Below, piece after piece: positions 26,586 through 35,596 of a DNA stretch of 64,000 bases (its first letter is position 1; every line of letters starts with the position of its first letter). The stretch is from the NCBI RefSeq assembly GCF_023522835.1, contig NZ_JALCZU010000003.1, positions 310,001 through 374,000 on the forward strand, written 5' to 3'. The position numbers and the translations under genes are program-made. This stretch comes from Oceanobacillus saliphilus (GTDB lineage Bacteria; Bacillota; Bacilli; Bacillales; Amphibacillaceae). The notes below the pieces were generated by a model. It worked only from the letters and a program-made list of their open reading frames with translations. It had not been told where the DNA came from and did no database searches.

Positions 26586-27779
26586 ATGGAAGCAAATAAT
26601 AAGGCTGCCAAACAGGGGATGACTAGGAGAACATTTATAAAGAAAACTGGAATAACGATTTTTATTTTAACTTCAGGTAGTATAGCATTCAGAGCTCTTG
26701 ATCAAGGTGTGTTCAGCTCCTCCTCTGGTCCTGCATATGAGCCATGGGATATTAGCAAGAATGAATACGACGGTCCCCTTGCATTGGTAGCTGATGCTAT
26801 TTTAGCCGCTAATCCACATAATAGTCAGCCATGGCTATTTAAAGTGACCGATACACAAATCGAACTCTTTGCAGATGAGGCTCGAAACCTCGGGGCTATG
26901 GACCCGTTCCGAAGAGAAATGTTTATGGGCCTAGGCTGTGCTATTGAGAATCTTATGTTATCAGCTGCATATAATGAATACAATCCAACGATAAATTATT
27001 TCCCACACGCATCAGATCCAAATTATGTTGCACGTATTACACTCGAGCAAGGAAGTAAGAAAGAATCGGCTCTTTACAAAGCTATCTCCATTCGCCATAC
27101 TGACCGAGGTGCATATGATATCGAACGTCCCATTCCAGCTGAGATTTTCCAACATATAGATAATGTTATTGAAGAGAAAGAAAAAGTTAAACTTACTTGG
27201 TTTAAAACCGAAGAGGAGAAAAAGCTTATTGGAGATCTAATCGTCAATGCGACTGCAGCAATAATCCAGGATTATGATATGAGCACATCTAGTAATATGT
27301 GGTTTAAAGAAAATTGGGATGATCTTCAAGAATCACGGGATGGCATTACACTTGATGCACAAGGTGAATCCATTTGGACAAGAGCAATGGGAAAAATACT
27401 TCAGCCTTTGTCAGACGATCAAAATAATCAATTTTGGTTAAAGTCAACCCGTGAAAGACATACCGCAACAGCAGGAGCTTATGGATTGATTTCTGTAAGA
27501 GATGCATCGGATAATCTAGAAAGAATGCTTGCAGGCAGAGCATGGCAAAGAATACATTTATATGGATCGACACAAAATATTGGGATGCACCCATTAAACC
27601 AGCCGAATGAAATGAGTGACCGCGAAAAATATTTAGGAACGAAAGAAAAGTTCGGAATGGAACTGAAAAAGATTACTGGTGATTCATCATGGCAGGGATT
27701 GTTTTTATTCCGATTGGGTTACGCTTTAAAAGACACACTACCAAGCCCAAGACGTTCCGTAGATCAAGTAACTTTTTAG
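26586..27779 (+). CDS. Acg-type nitroreductase-fold FMN protein with Tat-like leader
   Basis: Protein of 397 residues. The N-terminus carries a twin-arginine motif (TRRTFIKKTG) and a hydrophobic segment (about residues 22-40), so it is probably exported or membrane anchored. The mature part matches the Acg/Rv2032 group of nitroreductase-like FMN proteins: AANPHNSQPWLF, FRREMFMGLGCAIENL, SIRHTDRGAYD and the C-terminal FLFRLGYA. The group's reaction is unsettled; FMN sequestration and stress roles have been proposed. It is controlled with the TetR gene. Its TAG stop is at the edge of a REP element. Confidence 0.75.
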   Translation: MEANNKAAKQGMTRRTFIKKTGITIFILTSGSIAFRALDQGVFSSSSGPAYEPWDISKNEYDGPLALVADAILAANPHNSQPWLFKVTDTQIELFADEARNLGAMDPFRREMFMGLGCAIENLMLSAAYNEYNPTINYFPHASDPNYVARITLEQGSKKESALYKAISIRHTDRGAYDIERPIPAEIFQHIDNVIEEKEKVKLTWFKTEEEKKLIGDLIVNATAAIIQDYDMSTSSNMWFKENWDDLQESRDGITLDAQGESIWTRAMGKILQPLSDDQNNQFWLKSTRERHTATAGAYGLISVRDASDNLERMLAGRAWQRIHLYGSTQNIGMHPLNQPNEMSDREKYLGTKEKFGMELKKITGDSSWQGLFLFRLGYALKDTLPSPRRSVDQVTF

Positions 27780-27929
27780 AAGCACGGGGACGGTTCTTTT
27801 GCTTCCTTATTTACAAAACTTGGTTGTCGCCAAACTGTGATAGCCATAATTGCACTTATGCTGTTAATGGTAATTTTATACAATCATACCGACCAAAAAA
27901 AGAAGCATGAGAACCGTCCCCATGCTTCT
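27778..27929. repeat. REP-like pair enclosing two-hairpin element copy E
   Basis: Left arm GAAGCACGGGGACGGTTCT, right arm AGAACCGTCCCCATGCTTC ending near 27928. Between them (about 27808-27870) lies a degenerate two-hairpin element copy with AAAACTTGGTTGTCGCCAA and TTGCACTTATGC kept. It fills the whole space between two convergent genes. Confidence 0.85.
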
Positions 27930-27930
27930 T

Positions 27931-28932
27931 CTATAAAATATATTTGATATACATGGGATAAGCTTTTGGGAAGCACAGTTTAATAAAGGCTTTCCTAAAA
28001 GCTGTATTGTCAATTCCCATATACACATTTGCATTTTTGGGACCAGCATCCTCGTACATACCATTAGGAGATAATTGAACCACTGTCTGTCCTCTGCACA
28101 TTCCTTCATGTTCAATACTTAAATTGACTCTATTAAAGATATCATCTTCATTGCTTAGACTCGGGTCAATTGCAAGCATTACCGCAACTAAATCATGAAC
28201 GACAACCCCGGTAATCCGAAGAGAATCCCAATAGATTTTCGTATAATGATTTGACATTTCACTTAAAAGCGCACCCAATTCCCCACACTCTGTTTGCAAA
28301 AAGAACAAATCATCTAAAGTAAAGCGAGTTTGTTGTGTAACATCCAATCCTATCATATTGATTTCAATATCTTCACCTAACGCGTAGGTCTCTTTAGCAG
28401 CTTCAGGGTCTGCCCAATAGTTAAATTCGGCTACAGGTGTACGGTTTCCAAATCGGACACCCCCACCCATAGACCAGATCTTCTTAACCTTTTTCATCGT
28501 TTCTTTATCTTTTCGGATCGCTAATGCAATATTAGTTAGTGGACCTAAAGTAATAATTTCGACTTCTCCAGGGTTCTCTTTTACTGTTTCCAATATGAAA
28601 TCTACAGCATGGGTTTCTGACCGTTTCGAAAAATCAGGAGTGAGTGTAACACTTCCAAGTCCACCTTCTCCATGAACCGAAGTCTTTAAATCATAGGTCT
28701 CAAAGTTATCCAACTGATTTAATGAAGTTTGTGCTCCAGGATAAACGAAACAGTCAGCATTCATTAAATTAACAACTCCTAGAGCATTAACGACACAGTT
28801 ATCCAAACCTACGTTTCCAGCAACTACTGTGATTCCTAATACATCAAAACCCTTATAAGATAAAGCTGCAACTATTGCATACGTATCATCAATGCCAGGA
28901 TCTGTGTCAATGATAACCTTTCTTTTTTCCAT
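27931..28932 (-). CDS. Nucleoside hydrolase (IunH-like)
   Basis: Ribonucleoside hydrolase of 333 residues splitting nucleosides into base and ribose. The calcium/ribose motif is IIDTDPGIDD at the N-terminus; ITLGPLTNIALAI and AEFNYWADPEAA complete the site, and the conserved active-site histidine is in GVVVHDLVAVML. The ATG at 28932 is chosen because GAGGGAAG precedes it; the upstream frame has no ribosome site. It is the last gene of the nupC-hydrolase-rbsK-hydrolase unit. Confidence 0.88.
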   Translation of the reverse strand: MEKRKVIIDTDPGIDDTYAIVAALSYKGFDVLGITVVAGNVGLDNCVVNALGVVNLMNADCFVYPGAQTSLNQLDNFETYDLKTSVHGEGGLGSVTLTPDFSKRSETHAVDFILETVKENPGEVEIITLGPLTNIALAIRKDKETMKKVKKIWSMGGGVRFGNRTPVAEFNYWADPEAAKETYALGEDIEINMIGLDVTQQTRFTLDDLFFLQTECGELGALLSEMSNHYTKIYWDSLRITGVVVHDLVAVMLAIDPSLSNEDDIFNRVNLSIEHEGMCRGQTVVQLSPNGMYEDAGPKNANVYMGIDNTAFRKAFIKLCFPKAYPMYIKYIL

Positions 28933-29002
28933 GTTTTCACTTCCCTCAGGTAAAATCAAACAAGTTGTTGCCATGCAAAACGAATACCTTATACAAAGAG
29001 AA

Positions 29003-29884
29003 TTATTCTGTTAAAAGAGAATCCACCTCTGACCTTGTCGGCATTCCACCCTGCGCACCAAATTTTTGAATGGATAGAGCTGCTGCCGCATTTGCAAAAT
29101 GAATTGCGGCGGATAGACTCTTATGTTCAGAGAGAGCCACACATAAGGCACCATTAAACGTATCCCCTGCACCAGTTGTATCGACAGGAGTAACCGAATA
29201 TGCTGGAGTGTTTACAAGTTCATCATTCTTATAATAAGAAACACCATTTTCTCCTTTTGTTATAATCAATTTATTATTCAGGGCCGATTCTTTCTCTCTG
29301 CCTTTGAATAATTGCTCTGCCTCTGTTTCGTTTGGAGTAATGTAAGTTGCTTTAAGCCAATAATCATAAGGAAGTTCTTTTGCTGGTGCAGGATTTACCA
29401 CAATTGGTATATTATTTTCGTAACAAAGATCAAGGCAATACAGTATTGTCTCAAGAGGAATTTCAAATTGTATCAATACAAGATCACTTTGAATAATTTC
29501 CTTTTTGAATTGCTTCAGAAAATGTGGGGTTACTTCATCATTTGCACCTGGAACGATGATGATTCGGTTATCACGATTGGAAAGCAAAATATTCGCAATA
29601 CCTGTATTAACATTAGCAACAGTTTTTACCATGCTAGTAGAGACATTTTCATCCTTCAGCACTTGGAGCATATCTGTACCATTTTTATCTTGGCCTACTC
29701 TACCAATCATGTTTACATTTGCTCCTAATCGTGCTGCAGCTATTGCTTGGTTCGCACCCTTTCCTCCAGGTTTTATATGAAATTCCCTGCCTACCAACGT
29801 TTCACCTTGATTAGGCAAAACATCGGTGGTTGTTACCATATCCACGTTAATACTTCCGATTACTGTAATCGTAGGATTGCTCAC
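29003..29884 (-). CDS. rbsK: Ribokinase
   Basis: PfkB-family kinase of 293 residues that phosphorylates the ribose released by the neighbouring nucleoside hydrolases. GSINVDMV, the glycine-rich GGKGANQAIAAARLGA and the catalytic DTTGAGDTFNGAL are typical. A GTG start has GGAGGGA upstream. It lies between two nucleoside hydrolase genes, 70 bp from each, so the operon can turn imported nucleosides into free base and ribose-5-phosphate. Confidence 0.92.
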   Translation of the reverse strand: MSNPTITVIGSINVDMVTTTDVLPNQGETLVGREFHIKPGGKGANQAIAAARLGANVNMIGRVGQDKNGTDMLQVLKDENVSTSMVKTVANVNTGIANILLSNRDNRIIIVPGANDEVTPHFLKQFKKEIIQSDLVLIQFEIPLETILYCLDLCYENNIPIVVNPAPAKELPYDYWLKATYITPNETEAEQLFKGREKESALNNKLIITKGENGVSYYKNDELVNTPAYSVTPVDTTGAGDTFNGALCVALSEHKSLSAAIHFANAAAALSIQKFGAQGGMPTRSEVDSLLTE

Positions 29885-29954
29885 CAGGCTCCCTCCTTAC
29901 ACATTTTTTGTTATACCTATTTTGTTGAGAATTCCCAGTCGAAATCTCCGTCTC

Positions 29955-30887
29955 TTAATAAGATTTCAAAGCCCTTTTCATCAAATCCCAAAACTTATCC
30001 GAATCTAATTGATATGCAAAATGAACATTCGGATCCCTGCCAGTTGTCGCCAGGGTATCTACAACTGTCATCCCATATGAAAATTCACCTTTTGTTTCAA
30101 TATCAACACGTACATGGTTTAATTCGAAAATAGAAGGATCGATTAAATATGCAACGGTACATGCATCATGGATTGGTGGTCCCGCAAAACCAAAAACTTC
30201 TTTATATGTTTTAGAGAAAAATTCTAAGAGATCAATAACAAAATCAGCTATAGGATTCTCTATTTCAGACAGTTCTTTTACGATATCATCTGTTGCAATG
30301 GCTTGGTGAGTCACATCCAATCCAAACATTGCAATTGGAACCCCACTATCAAAAACAACTTTTGCTGCCTCTGCGTCAACATAAATATTAAATTCTGCCG
30401 CAGGGGTCCAATTACCAAACGTACCTCCACCCATTAAGACAATTTCTTTAATTTTTGGAACAATTCTAGGTTCTTTAATCATCGCTAATGCTATGTTTGT
30501 AAGGGGACCTGTAGGAACTAAAGTAATATCATTATCCGAGTTTAGTAGCTTTTCGATAATGACATCCACACCATGTTTGTCGATTACTTGTTTAGTTGGA
30601 TTTTTAGGTAAAACAGGACCATCTAAACCAGTTTCACCATGAATTTCCTCAGCAATTTCTCTTTCTTTTACTAAAGGTCTTTCTGCACCTTGTGCTACAG
30701 GAACATCTTCTAAACCGATAATGTCACAAACCTTCAAAGCGTTCAACGTATTCTTTTCAACTTCTACATTTCCTGCAACAGTTGTAATCGCTTCTATTTT
30801 CAAATTGCTGATTTTAGAAGCTGCTAGTATAATTGCGATTGCATCATCATGTCCAGGATCACAGTCTAATATAACTTTTCTTTCCAT
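29955..30887 (-). CDS. Nucleoside hydrolase (RihA/RihB-like)
   Basis: Second nucleoside hydrolase of the operon, 310 residues. ILDCDPGHDDAIAIIL, VPTGPLTNIALAM, GGGTFGNWTPAAEFNIYVD and PPIHDACTVAYL (active-site His) are present. It differs from the first copy by having HDD rather than IDD in the metal motif, which may reflect a different base preference. AGGAGG precedes the ATG. A two-hairpin repeat (copy C) separates it from the permease gene upstream. Confidence 0.9.
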   Translation of the reverse strand: MERKVILDCDPGHDDAIAIILAASKISNLKIEAITTVAGNVEVEKNTLNALKVCDIIGLEDVPVAQGAERPLVKEREIAEEIHGETGLDGPVLPKNPTKQVIDKHGVDVIIEKLLNSDNDITLVPTGPLTNIALAMIKEPRIVPKIKEIVLMGGGTFGNWTPAAEFNIYVDAEAAKVVFDSGVPIAMFGLDVTHQAIATDDIVKELSEIENPIADFVIDLLEFFSKTYKEVFGFAGPPIHDACTVAYLIDPSIFELNHVRVDIETKGEFSYGMTVVDTLATTGRDPNVHFAYQLDSDKFWDLMKRALKSY

Positions 30888-30927
30888 TATAAAAACCTCC
30901 TCATGTTATGATTTTTCCTATTTATCA

Positions 30928-31005
30928 ATAAACTTAGTTGTCACCAAGCCTTATGGTGACAGCCTTAATTGCACGTATGCAGGTAGGTAAGTTTATCCTA
31001 CCTGC
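30928..31005. repeat. Two-hairpin element copy C (without REP arms)
   Basis: Stem 1 GTTGTCACC/GGTGACAGC (30937-30945, 30955-30963), conserved TTGCACGTATGC, stem 2 GCAGGTAGG/CCTACCTGC (30979-30987, 30997-31005). It lies inside the nucleoside operon between nupC and the hydrolase. It has no REP arms, which shows that the element is separate from the REP pair. Confidence 0.88.
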
Positions 31006-31027
31006 TGAATAACGAAACTAAATGAAG

Positions 31028-32251
31028 TTAAATAAACATACCTGCAATAGCAGCGTTTAATAAGGAAGCAAGTGTACCAGCAAGCATTGCTCTCATTCCT
31101 AATTTTGATACATCTTTTCTTCTATCTGGTGCAAGTGATCCTAACGCACCAATTTGAATAGCGATGGATCCAAGGTTAGCAAATCCAGCTAGTGCAAAAC
31201 TTAAAACCATAACCGTTTTAGCGGACATTGTCTCAACTATCGCACCCATTCCAGCAAATGCCACAAATTCATTGACTACTATTTTTTGACCAATAAATTG
31301 CGCTGCAGTTACAGCTTCATCCCATGGAATACCTATAAGAAAAGCGAGAGGTGAAAGAATAGTACCTAAAATACGTTCCATTGTTAAATTTTCAATTCCA
31401 ACAAAATTACCTACTATACCAAAAACACCATTAATTAAAGCGATTAAAGCAACAAATGCTAATAGTGTACCAGCAATCTCTAATGCCATCTTCATGCCTG
31501 TACTCGCACCACTTGCAGCAGCATCAATTACGTTAGCTGCCTTCTCATTATTTTCAACTTTAATATTATCTTCGTTACCGCCGATACTTTCTCTAATTTC
31601 TTTTGGAAGGGGCATAACTATTTTTGCTATTAATAAACTTGATGGTGCAGCCATAAAACTTGCTGCTAATAAATATTCAAGTGGTATACCTAATAGTGAA
31701 TATCCAACAAGAACTGAACCTGAAACAGATCCCATACCTCCTACCATAATGGCAAAAAGTTCTGATTGATGCATTTTATTAATGAATGGTTTTACTACCA
31801 ATGGTGCTTCCGTATGGCCAACAAAGATGTTAGCTGCTGCAGACAAGGATTCTGTTTTTGTTGTTCGTAATAATTTCGATAATGCTCCTCCTATAATGTT
31901 AATAACCCATTGCATAATTCCTAGATAGTAAAGGATCGAAATTAAAGATGAAAAGAAAATAATGATAGTCAATACTTCAAAGGCAAAAACAAAGCCATCG
32001 CCTCCTACTAGAGATCCAAATACAAAGGATATACCTTCATTTGCGTAACCAATAATCCCCTGTACAGCATCAGTGACCCATCCCAAAACAGCTCGTCCCG
32101 TTGATGATTTTAAAGTTAAAAACGCGAATATAAGTTGGATTGCTAATGCCCCAAAAATGGTGCGCATATATATTTGTTTTCGGTCAGTGCTTAGAAGATA
32201 TGCAAGACCTAAAACAGTTAAGATACCAATAATTCCCCATAAAATATTCAT
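31028..32251 (-). CDS. nupC: Concentrative nucleoside permease (NupC family)
   Basis: Cation-coupled nucleoside symporter of 407 residues. The family's central motifs are visible: FVGHTEAPLVVKPFI, ELFAIMVGGMGSVSGSVL and LVGYSLLGIPLEYLLAASFM, together with the C-terminal VNEFVAFAGMG and ALAGFANLGSIAIQIGAL. AAGGTGTG precedes the ATG. It heads the operon with two nucleoside hydrolases and ribokinase, and a perfect cre consensus match lies 24 bp upstream of the start. Confidence 0.92.
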   Translation of the reverse strand: MNILWGIIGILTVLGLAYLLSTDRKQIYMRTIFGALAIQLIFAFLTLKSSTGRAVLGWVTDAVQGIIGYANEGISFVFGSLVGGDGFVFAFEVLTIIIFFSSLISILYYLGIMQWVINIIGGALSKLLRTTKTESLSAAANIFVGHTEAPLVVKPFINKMHQSELFAIMVGGMGSVSGSVLVGYSLLGIPLEYLLAASFMAAPSSLLIAKIVMPLPKEIRESIGGNEDNIKVENNEKAANVIDAAASGASTGMKMALEIAGTLLAFVALIALINGVFGIVGNFVGIENLTMERILGTILSPLAFLIGIPWDEAVTAAQFIGQKIVVNEFVAFAGMGAIVETMSAKTVMVLSFALAGFANLGSIAIQIGALGSLAPDRRKDVSKLGMRAMLAGTLASLLNAAIAGMFI

Positions 32252-32274
32252 TTATTTTTCACACCTTCCCTTAT

Positions 32275-32288
32275 TGTAATCGGTTACA
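32275..32288 (-). promoter_or_regulatory. Candidate cre box in the nupC leader
   Basis: TGTAATCGGTTACA fits TGWAANCGNTNWCA at all positions and is nearly palindromic. Lying 24-37 bp upstream of the nupC ATG, it would act as a CcpA roadblock or promoter block. Confidence 0.7.
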
Positions 32289-32398
32289 GGAATTTCAATA
32301 TTCTACTATTCTATCTCCATACAATCAAACCTGAATTCATTCTTCATGAAAACATGCCGGGCCTGCAAATAATATACACCAGTTTATAATTTGATTTT

Positions 32399-32446
32399 AA
32401 AAGCAACCTCTATCATTTTGTTGCGTAGTATATAGAGGTTGCTTTT
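32399..32446 (-). terminator. Terminator behind psuG
   Basis: AAAAGCAACCTCTAT / ATAGAGGTTGCTTTT, perfect 15 bp stem with an 18 nt loop, 10 bp behind the psuG stop. T-runs occur on both strands. Confidence 0.88.
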
Positions 32447-32456
32447 TTCCTGATCA

Positions 32457-33374
32457 TTATTTCTTTTTATTATTAAAACTTACCGCAATCAAGCTACCAA
32501 CCTTAGCGTTGTGTTTGACCAATTCGATATTAACATCAAGGCTTTTGCCATCTGTTAGCTCTTTAACTTTTCCAAGTAAAAATGGGGTTGCGTCTTTACC
32601 GACAATATTATTTTCTTCTGCTTCTTTGATTGCCTGATTAATGATTCCGTTAATATACGCTTCATCCATCGCATATTCTTCAGGAATCGGATTCGCAATT
32701 ACAAGCCCGCCATCAAGCTCTAAATCCCATTTCGCCTTCATTGTATCTGCGATTGTATCGACAGAATCAGTAGAGAAACCTAATTTGAATTCACTTTTTC
32801 TTGTATAGAATGCTGGAAGAACTTCCGTTTCATATCCGATTACAGGAACTCCTTTTGTTTCAAGATATTCCAATGTAAGACCAATATCCAGGATTGACTT
32901 TGCACCTGCACAAATAACAGCTACATTTGTTTGTGATAATTCTTCTAAGTCTGCTGAGATATCCATTGTTGTTTCGGCACCACGGTGAACCCCGCCTATC
33001 CCACCTGTTACAAACGTTTCAATTCCTGCCATCTCAGCGCAAATCATTGTTGTTGCAACAGTTGTAGCTCCTAATTGCTTTGTTGCGATGATTTGGGGCA
33101 GATCACGTCTAGACACTTTAGCAATACCAGAGCTATTACCGAACATTTCCAATTCATCATCTGTTAAACCGATTTTAATTTTTCCATCGATAATTGCGAT
33201 TGTTGCAGGTACCGCTCCATTATCACGGACAATTTGTTCCACTTCACGAGCCATTTTTACATTTTGCGGATATGGCATACCATGAGAAATAATCGTTGAT
33301 TCTAATGCGACAATTGCTTTCCCTGCTTCTTTTGCTTCCTGTACTTCTTTTGATAATTCAAGATAATTTTTCAT
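32457..33374 (-). CDS. psuG: Pseudouridine-5'-phosphate glycosidase
   Basis: Enzyme of 305 residues that reversibly splits pseudouridine 5'-phosphate into uracil and ribose-5-phosphate. Family motifs [66 protein letters not shown] and the C-terminal [10 protein letters not shown] are intact. GGAGGAAAT precedes the ATG, and the first 17 bp overlap the kinase gene, so the two are translationally coupled. Confidence 0.95.
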   Translation of the reverse strand: MKNYLELSKEVQEAKEAGKAIVALESTIISHGMPYPQNVKMAREVEQIVRDNGAVPATIAIIDGKIKIGLTDDELEMFGNSSGIAKVSRRDLPQIIATKQLGATTVATTMICAEMAGIETFVTGGIGGVHRGAETTMDISADLEELSQTNVAVICAGAKSILDIGLTLEYLETKGVPVIGYETEVLPAFYTRKSEFKLGFSTDSVDTIADTMKAKWDLELDGGLVIANPIPEEYAMDEAYINGIINQAIKEAEENNIVGKDATPFLLGKVKELTDGKSLDVNIELVKHNAKVGSLIAVSFNNKKK

Positions 33375-34470
33375 TTAATATTTCCTCCATATCAATTTTT
33401 AATTGTTCTGCTGATAATTCTTGTCTAACGGTATGTTTTGAGGTTATCGTTTTATGCGAATTCACTAATCCAGAATGAATAATATAATGAATCGTTCTCT
33501 TCTGTAACCAGGAATGGATGACAGCGGAACAAAATGCATCGCCAGCACCTGTCACATCAACTACTTCGGGTGTATGAATAGCAGGATAATAACGGATGTC
33601 CCCATTTTCATTCCCGAGAATAACACCTTCTGCTCCATTTGTAACAATGACATTCTTAACCCCTAATTCTAGCCAGCCCTTTACAGATTGTTTCCAATCA
33701 TCGATATTCTTAATTTTAGTATTTAAAAATGTTTCGGTTTCATCTTTATTTACAATAAGCCAACTTACCGAGTCTAATGAACTCGGAAGCCTGTCCATTT
33801 TTGGAGAGGAAACCGGGATCACAACGAGTGGAATATTATATTCCATTGTGAATTTGCTGAGAAAATCAACAGTATCTCCAGGGCAATTCAAATCTATGAT
33901 GATGCATTTTGCTTGTCTTAACATATTGATTTTTCCCTTTAACAATTCTGGAGTTATTTCTTCAAAAATGTCCATATCCGCTAAGGCAATTTTCATATCA
34001 CCATGTTGATCCAATACCGCCGTATAAGAGCCAGTTGCTGCATGCTCCAATTGCGTAACATGTTCTAAATTCATATATGGTGATGAAACAGCATCAATTT
34101 CTTTCCAATCGATATCATTCCCGGCTACGGAGAATAACGTAACGTATTCACCAAGTCTGCCTAAGTTTTCAGCTATATTTCTTGCAACTCCCCCAATTGT
34201 TTTCGAGGAGGTTACCGGATTGGATGTCCCAGAACTAATAGCTTGTTTCACATAAAGCTTTCTATCAATGTTAGCTCCACCGATACAAATAACCGGTTGC
34301 TTTTGATTTTTATTTACTGCAAAACTCTTTTCCACATTTGCTTTATCTGTTTTAGCATTTGAAGATTTAGATGTTTCCAGATCCACTATGTTTTCTTTCT
34401 GTGAATTGGATGATGGATTACCAGTCGTTAAATCACTATTATAGCTAGTGTCATAAGTTATTTTTCTCAC
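33358..34470 (-). CDS. psuK: Pseudouridine kinase (PfkB family) with N-terminal extension
   Basis: Kinase of up to 370 residues that makes pseudouridine 5'-phosphate for PsuG. The PfkB fold starts at about residue 59 ([13 protein letters not shown]), with [16 protein letters not shown] and the catalytic [13 protein letters not shown]. Residues 1-58 are rich in Ser, Asn, Lys and Thr and look disordered; relatives often carry a helix-turn-helix there, as in the paralogue at 36117. The annotated GTG start has only a weak AGTAGGTG ribosome site, so the true start may be further in. The promoter at 34519-34547 fits the long form. Confidence 0.9.
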   Translation of the reverse strand: MRKITYDTSYNSDLTTGNPSSNSQKENIVDLETSKSSNAKTDKANVEKSFAVNKNQKQPVICIGGANIDRKLYVKQAISSGTSNPVTSSKTIGGVARNIAENLGRLGEYVTLFSVAGNDIDWKEIDAVSSPYMNLEHVTQLEHAATGSYTAVLDQHGDMKIALADMDIFEEITPELLKGKINMLRQAKCIIIDLNCPGDTVDFLSKFTMEYNIPLVVIPVSSPKMDRLPSSLDSVSWLIVNKDETETFLNTKIKNIDDWKQSVKGWLELGVKNVIVTNGAEGVILGNENGDIRYYPAIHTPEVVDVTGAGDAFCSAVIHSWLQKRTIHYIIHSGLVNSHKTITSKHTVRQELSAEQLKIDMEEILNEKLS

Positions 34471-34493
34471 CTACTTTCACGGTAATAAACAAT

Positions 34494-34547
34494 AGTTTAT
34501 TTGCTAAACTTTAGTTTTAGTATACGCTTTCACATAAAAAGTGTCAA
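34494..34547 (-). promoter_or_regulatory. psuKG promoter with adjacent palindrome
   Basis: On the minus strand TTGACA (34542-34547), 17 bp, TATACT (34519-34524): a near-consensus SigA promoter. AGTTTA-5 nt-TAAACT (34494-34510) lies at the expected start point and could be an operator; GTTTA-G-TAAAC recurs at 34635-34645. Confidence 0.75.
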
Positions 34548-34639
34548 CCCGGAAAATAGAAGTAGAACTTTTTATTTTTACATGATTTTTTTGTTAAAAA
34601 AATCTTTCCTTCAATATGGGAAATTTTTCAGCTTAGTTT

Positions 34640-34653
34640 AGTAAACGATAACG
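34640..34653. promoter_or_regulatory. Weak cre-like box upstream of psuKG
   Basis: AGTAAACGATAACG matches the cre consensus at 12 of 14 positions, about 95 bp upstream of the psuKG -35 box. It overlaps the GTTTA-G-TAAAC palindrome. Confidence 0.35.
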
Positions 34654-34693
34654 ATAGTGTGCTTTAGTTCTTGCGCTTTTATTCTTACGTAAA

Positions 34694-35596
34694 CTACCTA
34701 TATTCCTTTATAGTGACTAACTTTTCATTGTATTTCATTGCTGGTAGTCCAATACCAATAAGAATAACGACAATCCCCACAACTTGCAGGAACGTTATAG
34801 ATTCCCCAAGCATTATAACTGAAGCTGTCACGGCAATTGGCAGTTCAAAGGCACTGAGGATCGAGGACTTTCCAGATCCGACTCTGGGAATTGCAATCGA
34901 AAATAGGAAAACAGGAACAATCATCCCAAATAATCCCAAAGCCAATCCATAAACCCAAAGTCCCTCACCAAATAACGTCCCGTTCCAAATAATTTGCGGG
35001 GACTGTAAGATTGCCGTTGTAATAGAAGCAAAAAAGGCAACAATCAGCAACCGGTTTGATGTTTTCATCCCTTTAATTTCTTTGCCATTCATATAAATAA
35101 AGAAGGAGAAGCTGACCGCTGCAGCGAATCCCCATAACCAGCCTTGAAGAGGAGTTTGACTTAAATCAGCATCGATCAGACCTGCTGCCGGAATCGTTCC
35201 TGCAAATAACACAATTAATGAAATAAATTCAATTCTGCTTGGTAGTTGCCTTTTGGCGACAGAGGAAATCAGCATGCCAACCCAGGTAAATTGAAATAGT
35301 AGAACAACAGCTAAAGAAGCAGGTAAATAAATAAGTGAGCGGCCATATAGAATATTCGTTAATGCGGTTAAAAAACCAGCAAGAACTAGAATTTTCATTC
35401 CGTTAAAATTTATTTTTTCCCGATTTGTCAAAACAAAAATAATGAAGGCCAGGAAAAAACCGATCATAAACATACTTGTGACCGCTTCTGATGCGGTAAA
35501 ACCGTCTTCCATTGCCAGTTTAATAATCGTTGATACGATACCATAACTACTGGCCGCAATAATAACTAACAATGAGTAAATCCAGGGTGTTTTCAT
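34694..35596 (-). CDS. EamA/DMT family permease
   Basis: Drug/metabolite-superfamily transporter of 300 residues, with ten predicted helices in two EamA repeats. The first repeat contains YGRSLIYLPASLAVVLLFQFTWVGML and the second ends in GSGKSSILSAFELPIAVTASVIMLGE, both typical of the family. It is related to the permease at 50955 (shared PASLAVVLLFQF motif). GGAGG precedes the ATG. It is upstream of psuKG on the same strand, but the psuKG promoter lies between. The substrate is unknown. Confidence 0.85.
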   Translation of the reverse strand: MKTPWIYSLLVIIAASSYGIVSTIIKLAMEDGFTASEAVTSMFMIGFFLAFIIFVLTNREKINFNGMKILVLAGFLTALTNILYGRSLIYLPASLAVVLLFQFTWVGMLISSVAKRQLPSRIEFISLIVLFAGTIPAAGLIDADLSQTPLQGWLWGFAAAVSFSFFIYMNGKEIKGMKTSNRLLIVAFFASITTAILQSPQIIWNGTLFGEGLWVYGLALGLFGMIVPVFLFSIAIPRVGSGKSSILSAFELPIAVTASVIMLGESITFLQVVGIVVILIGIGLPAMKYNEKLVTIKEYR

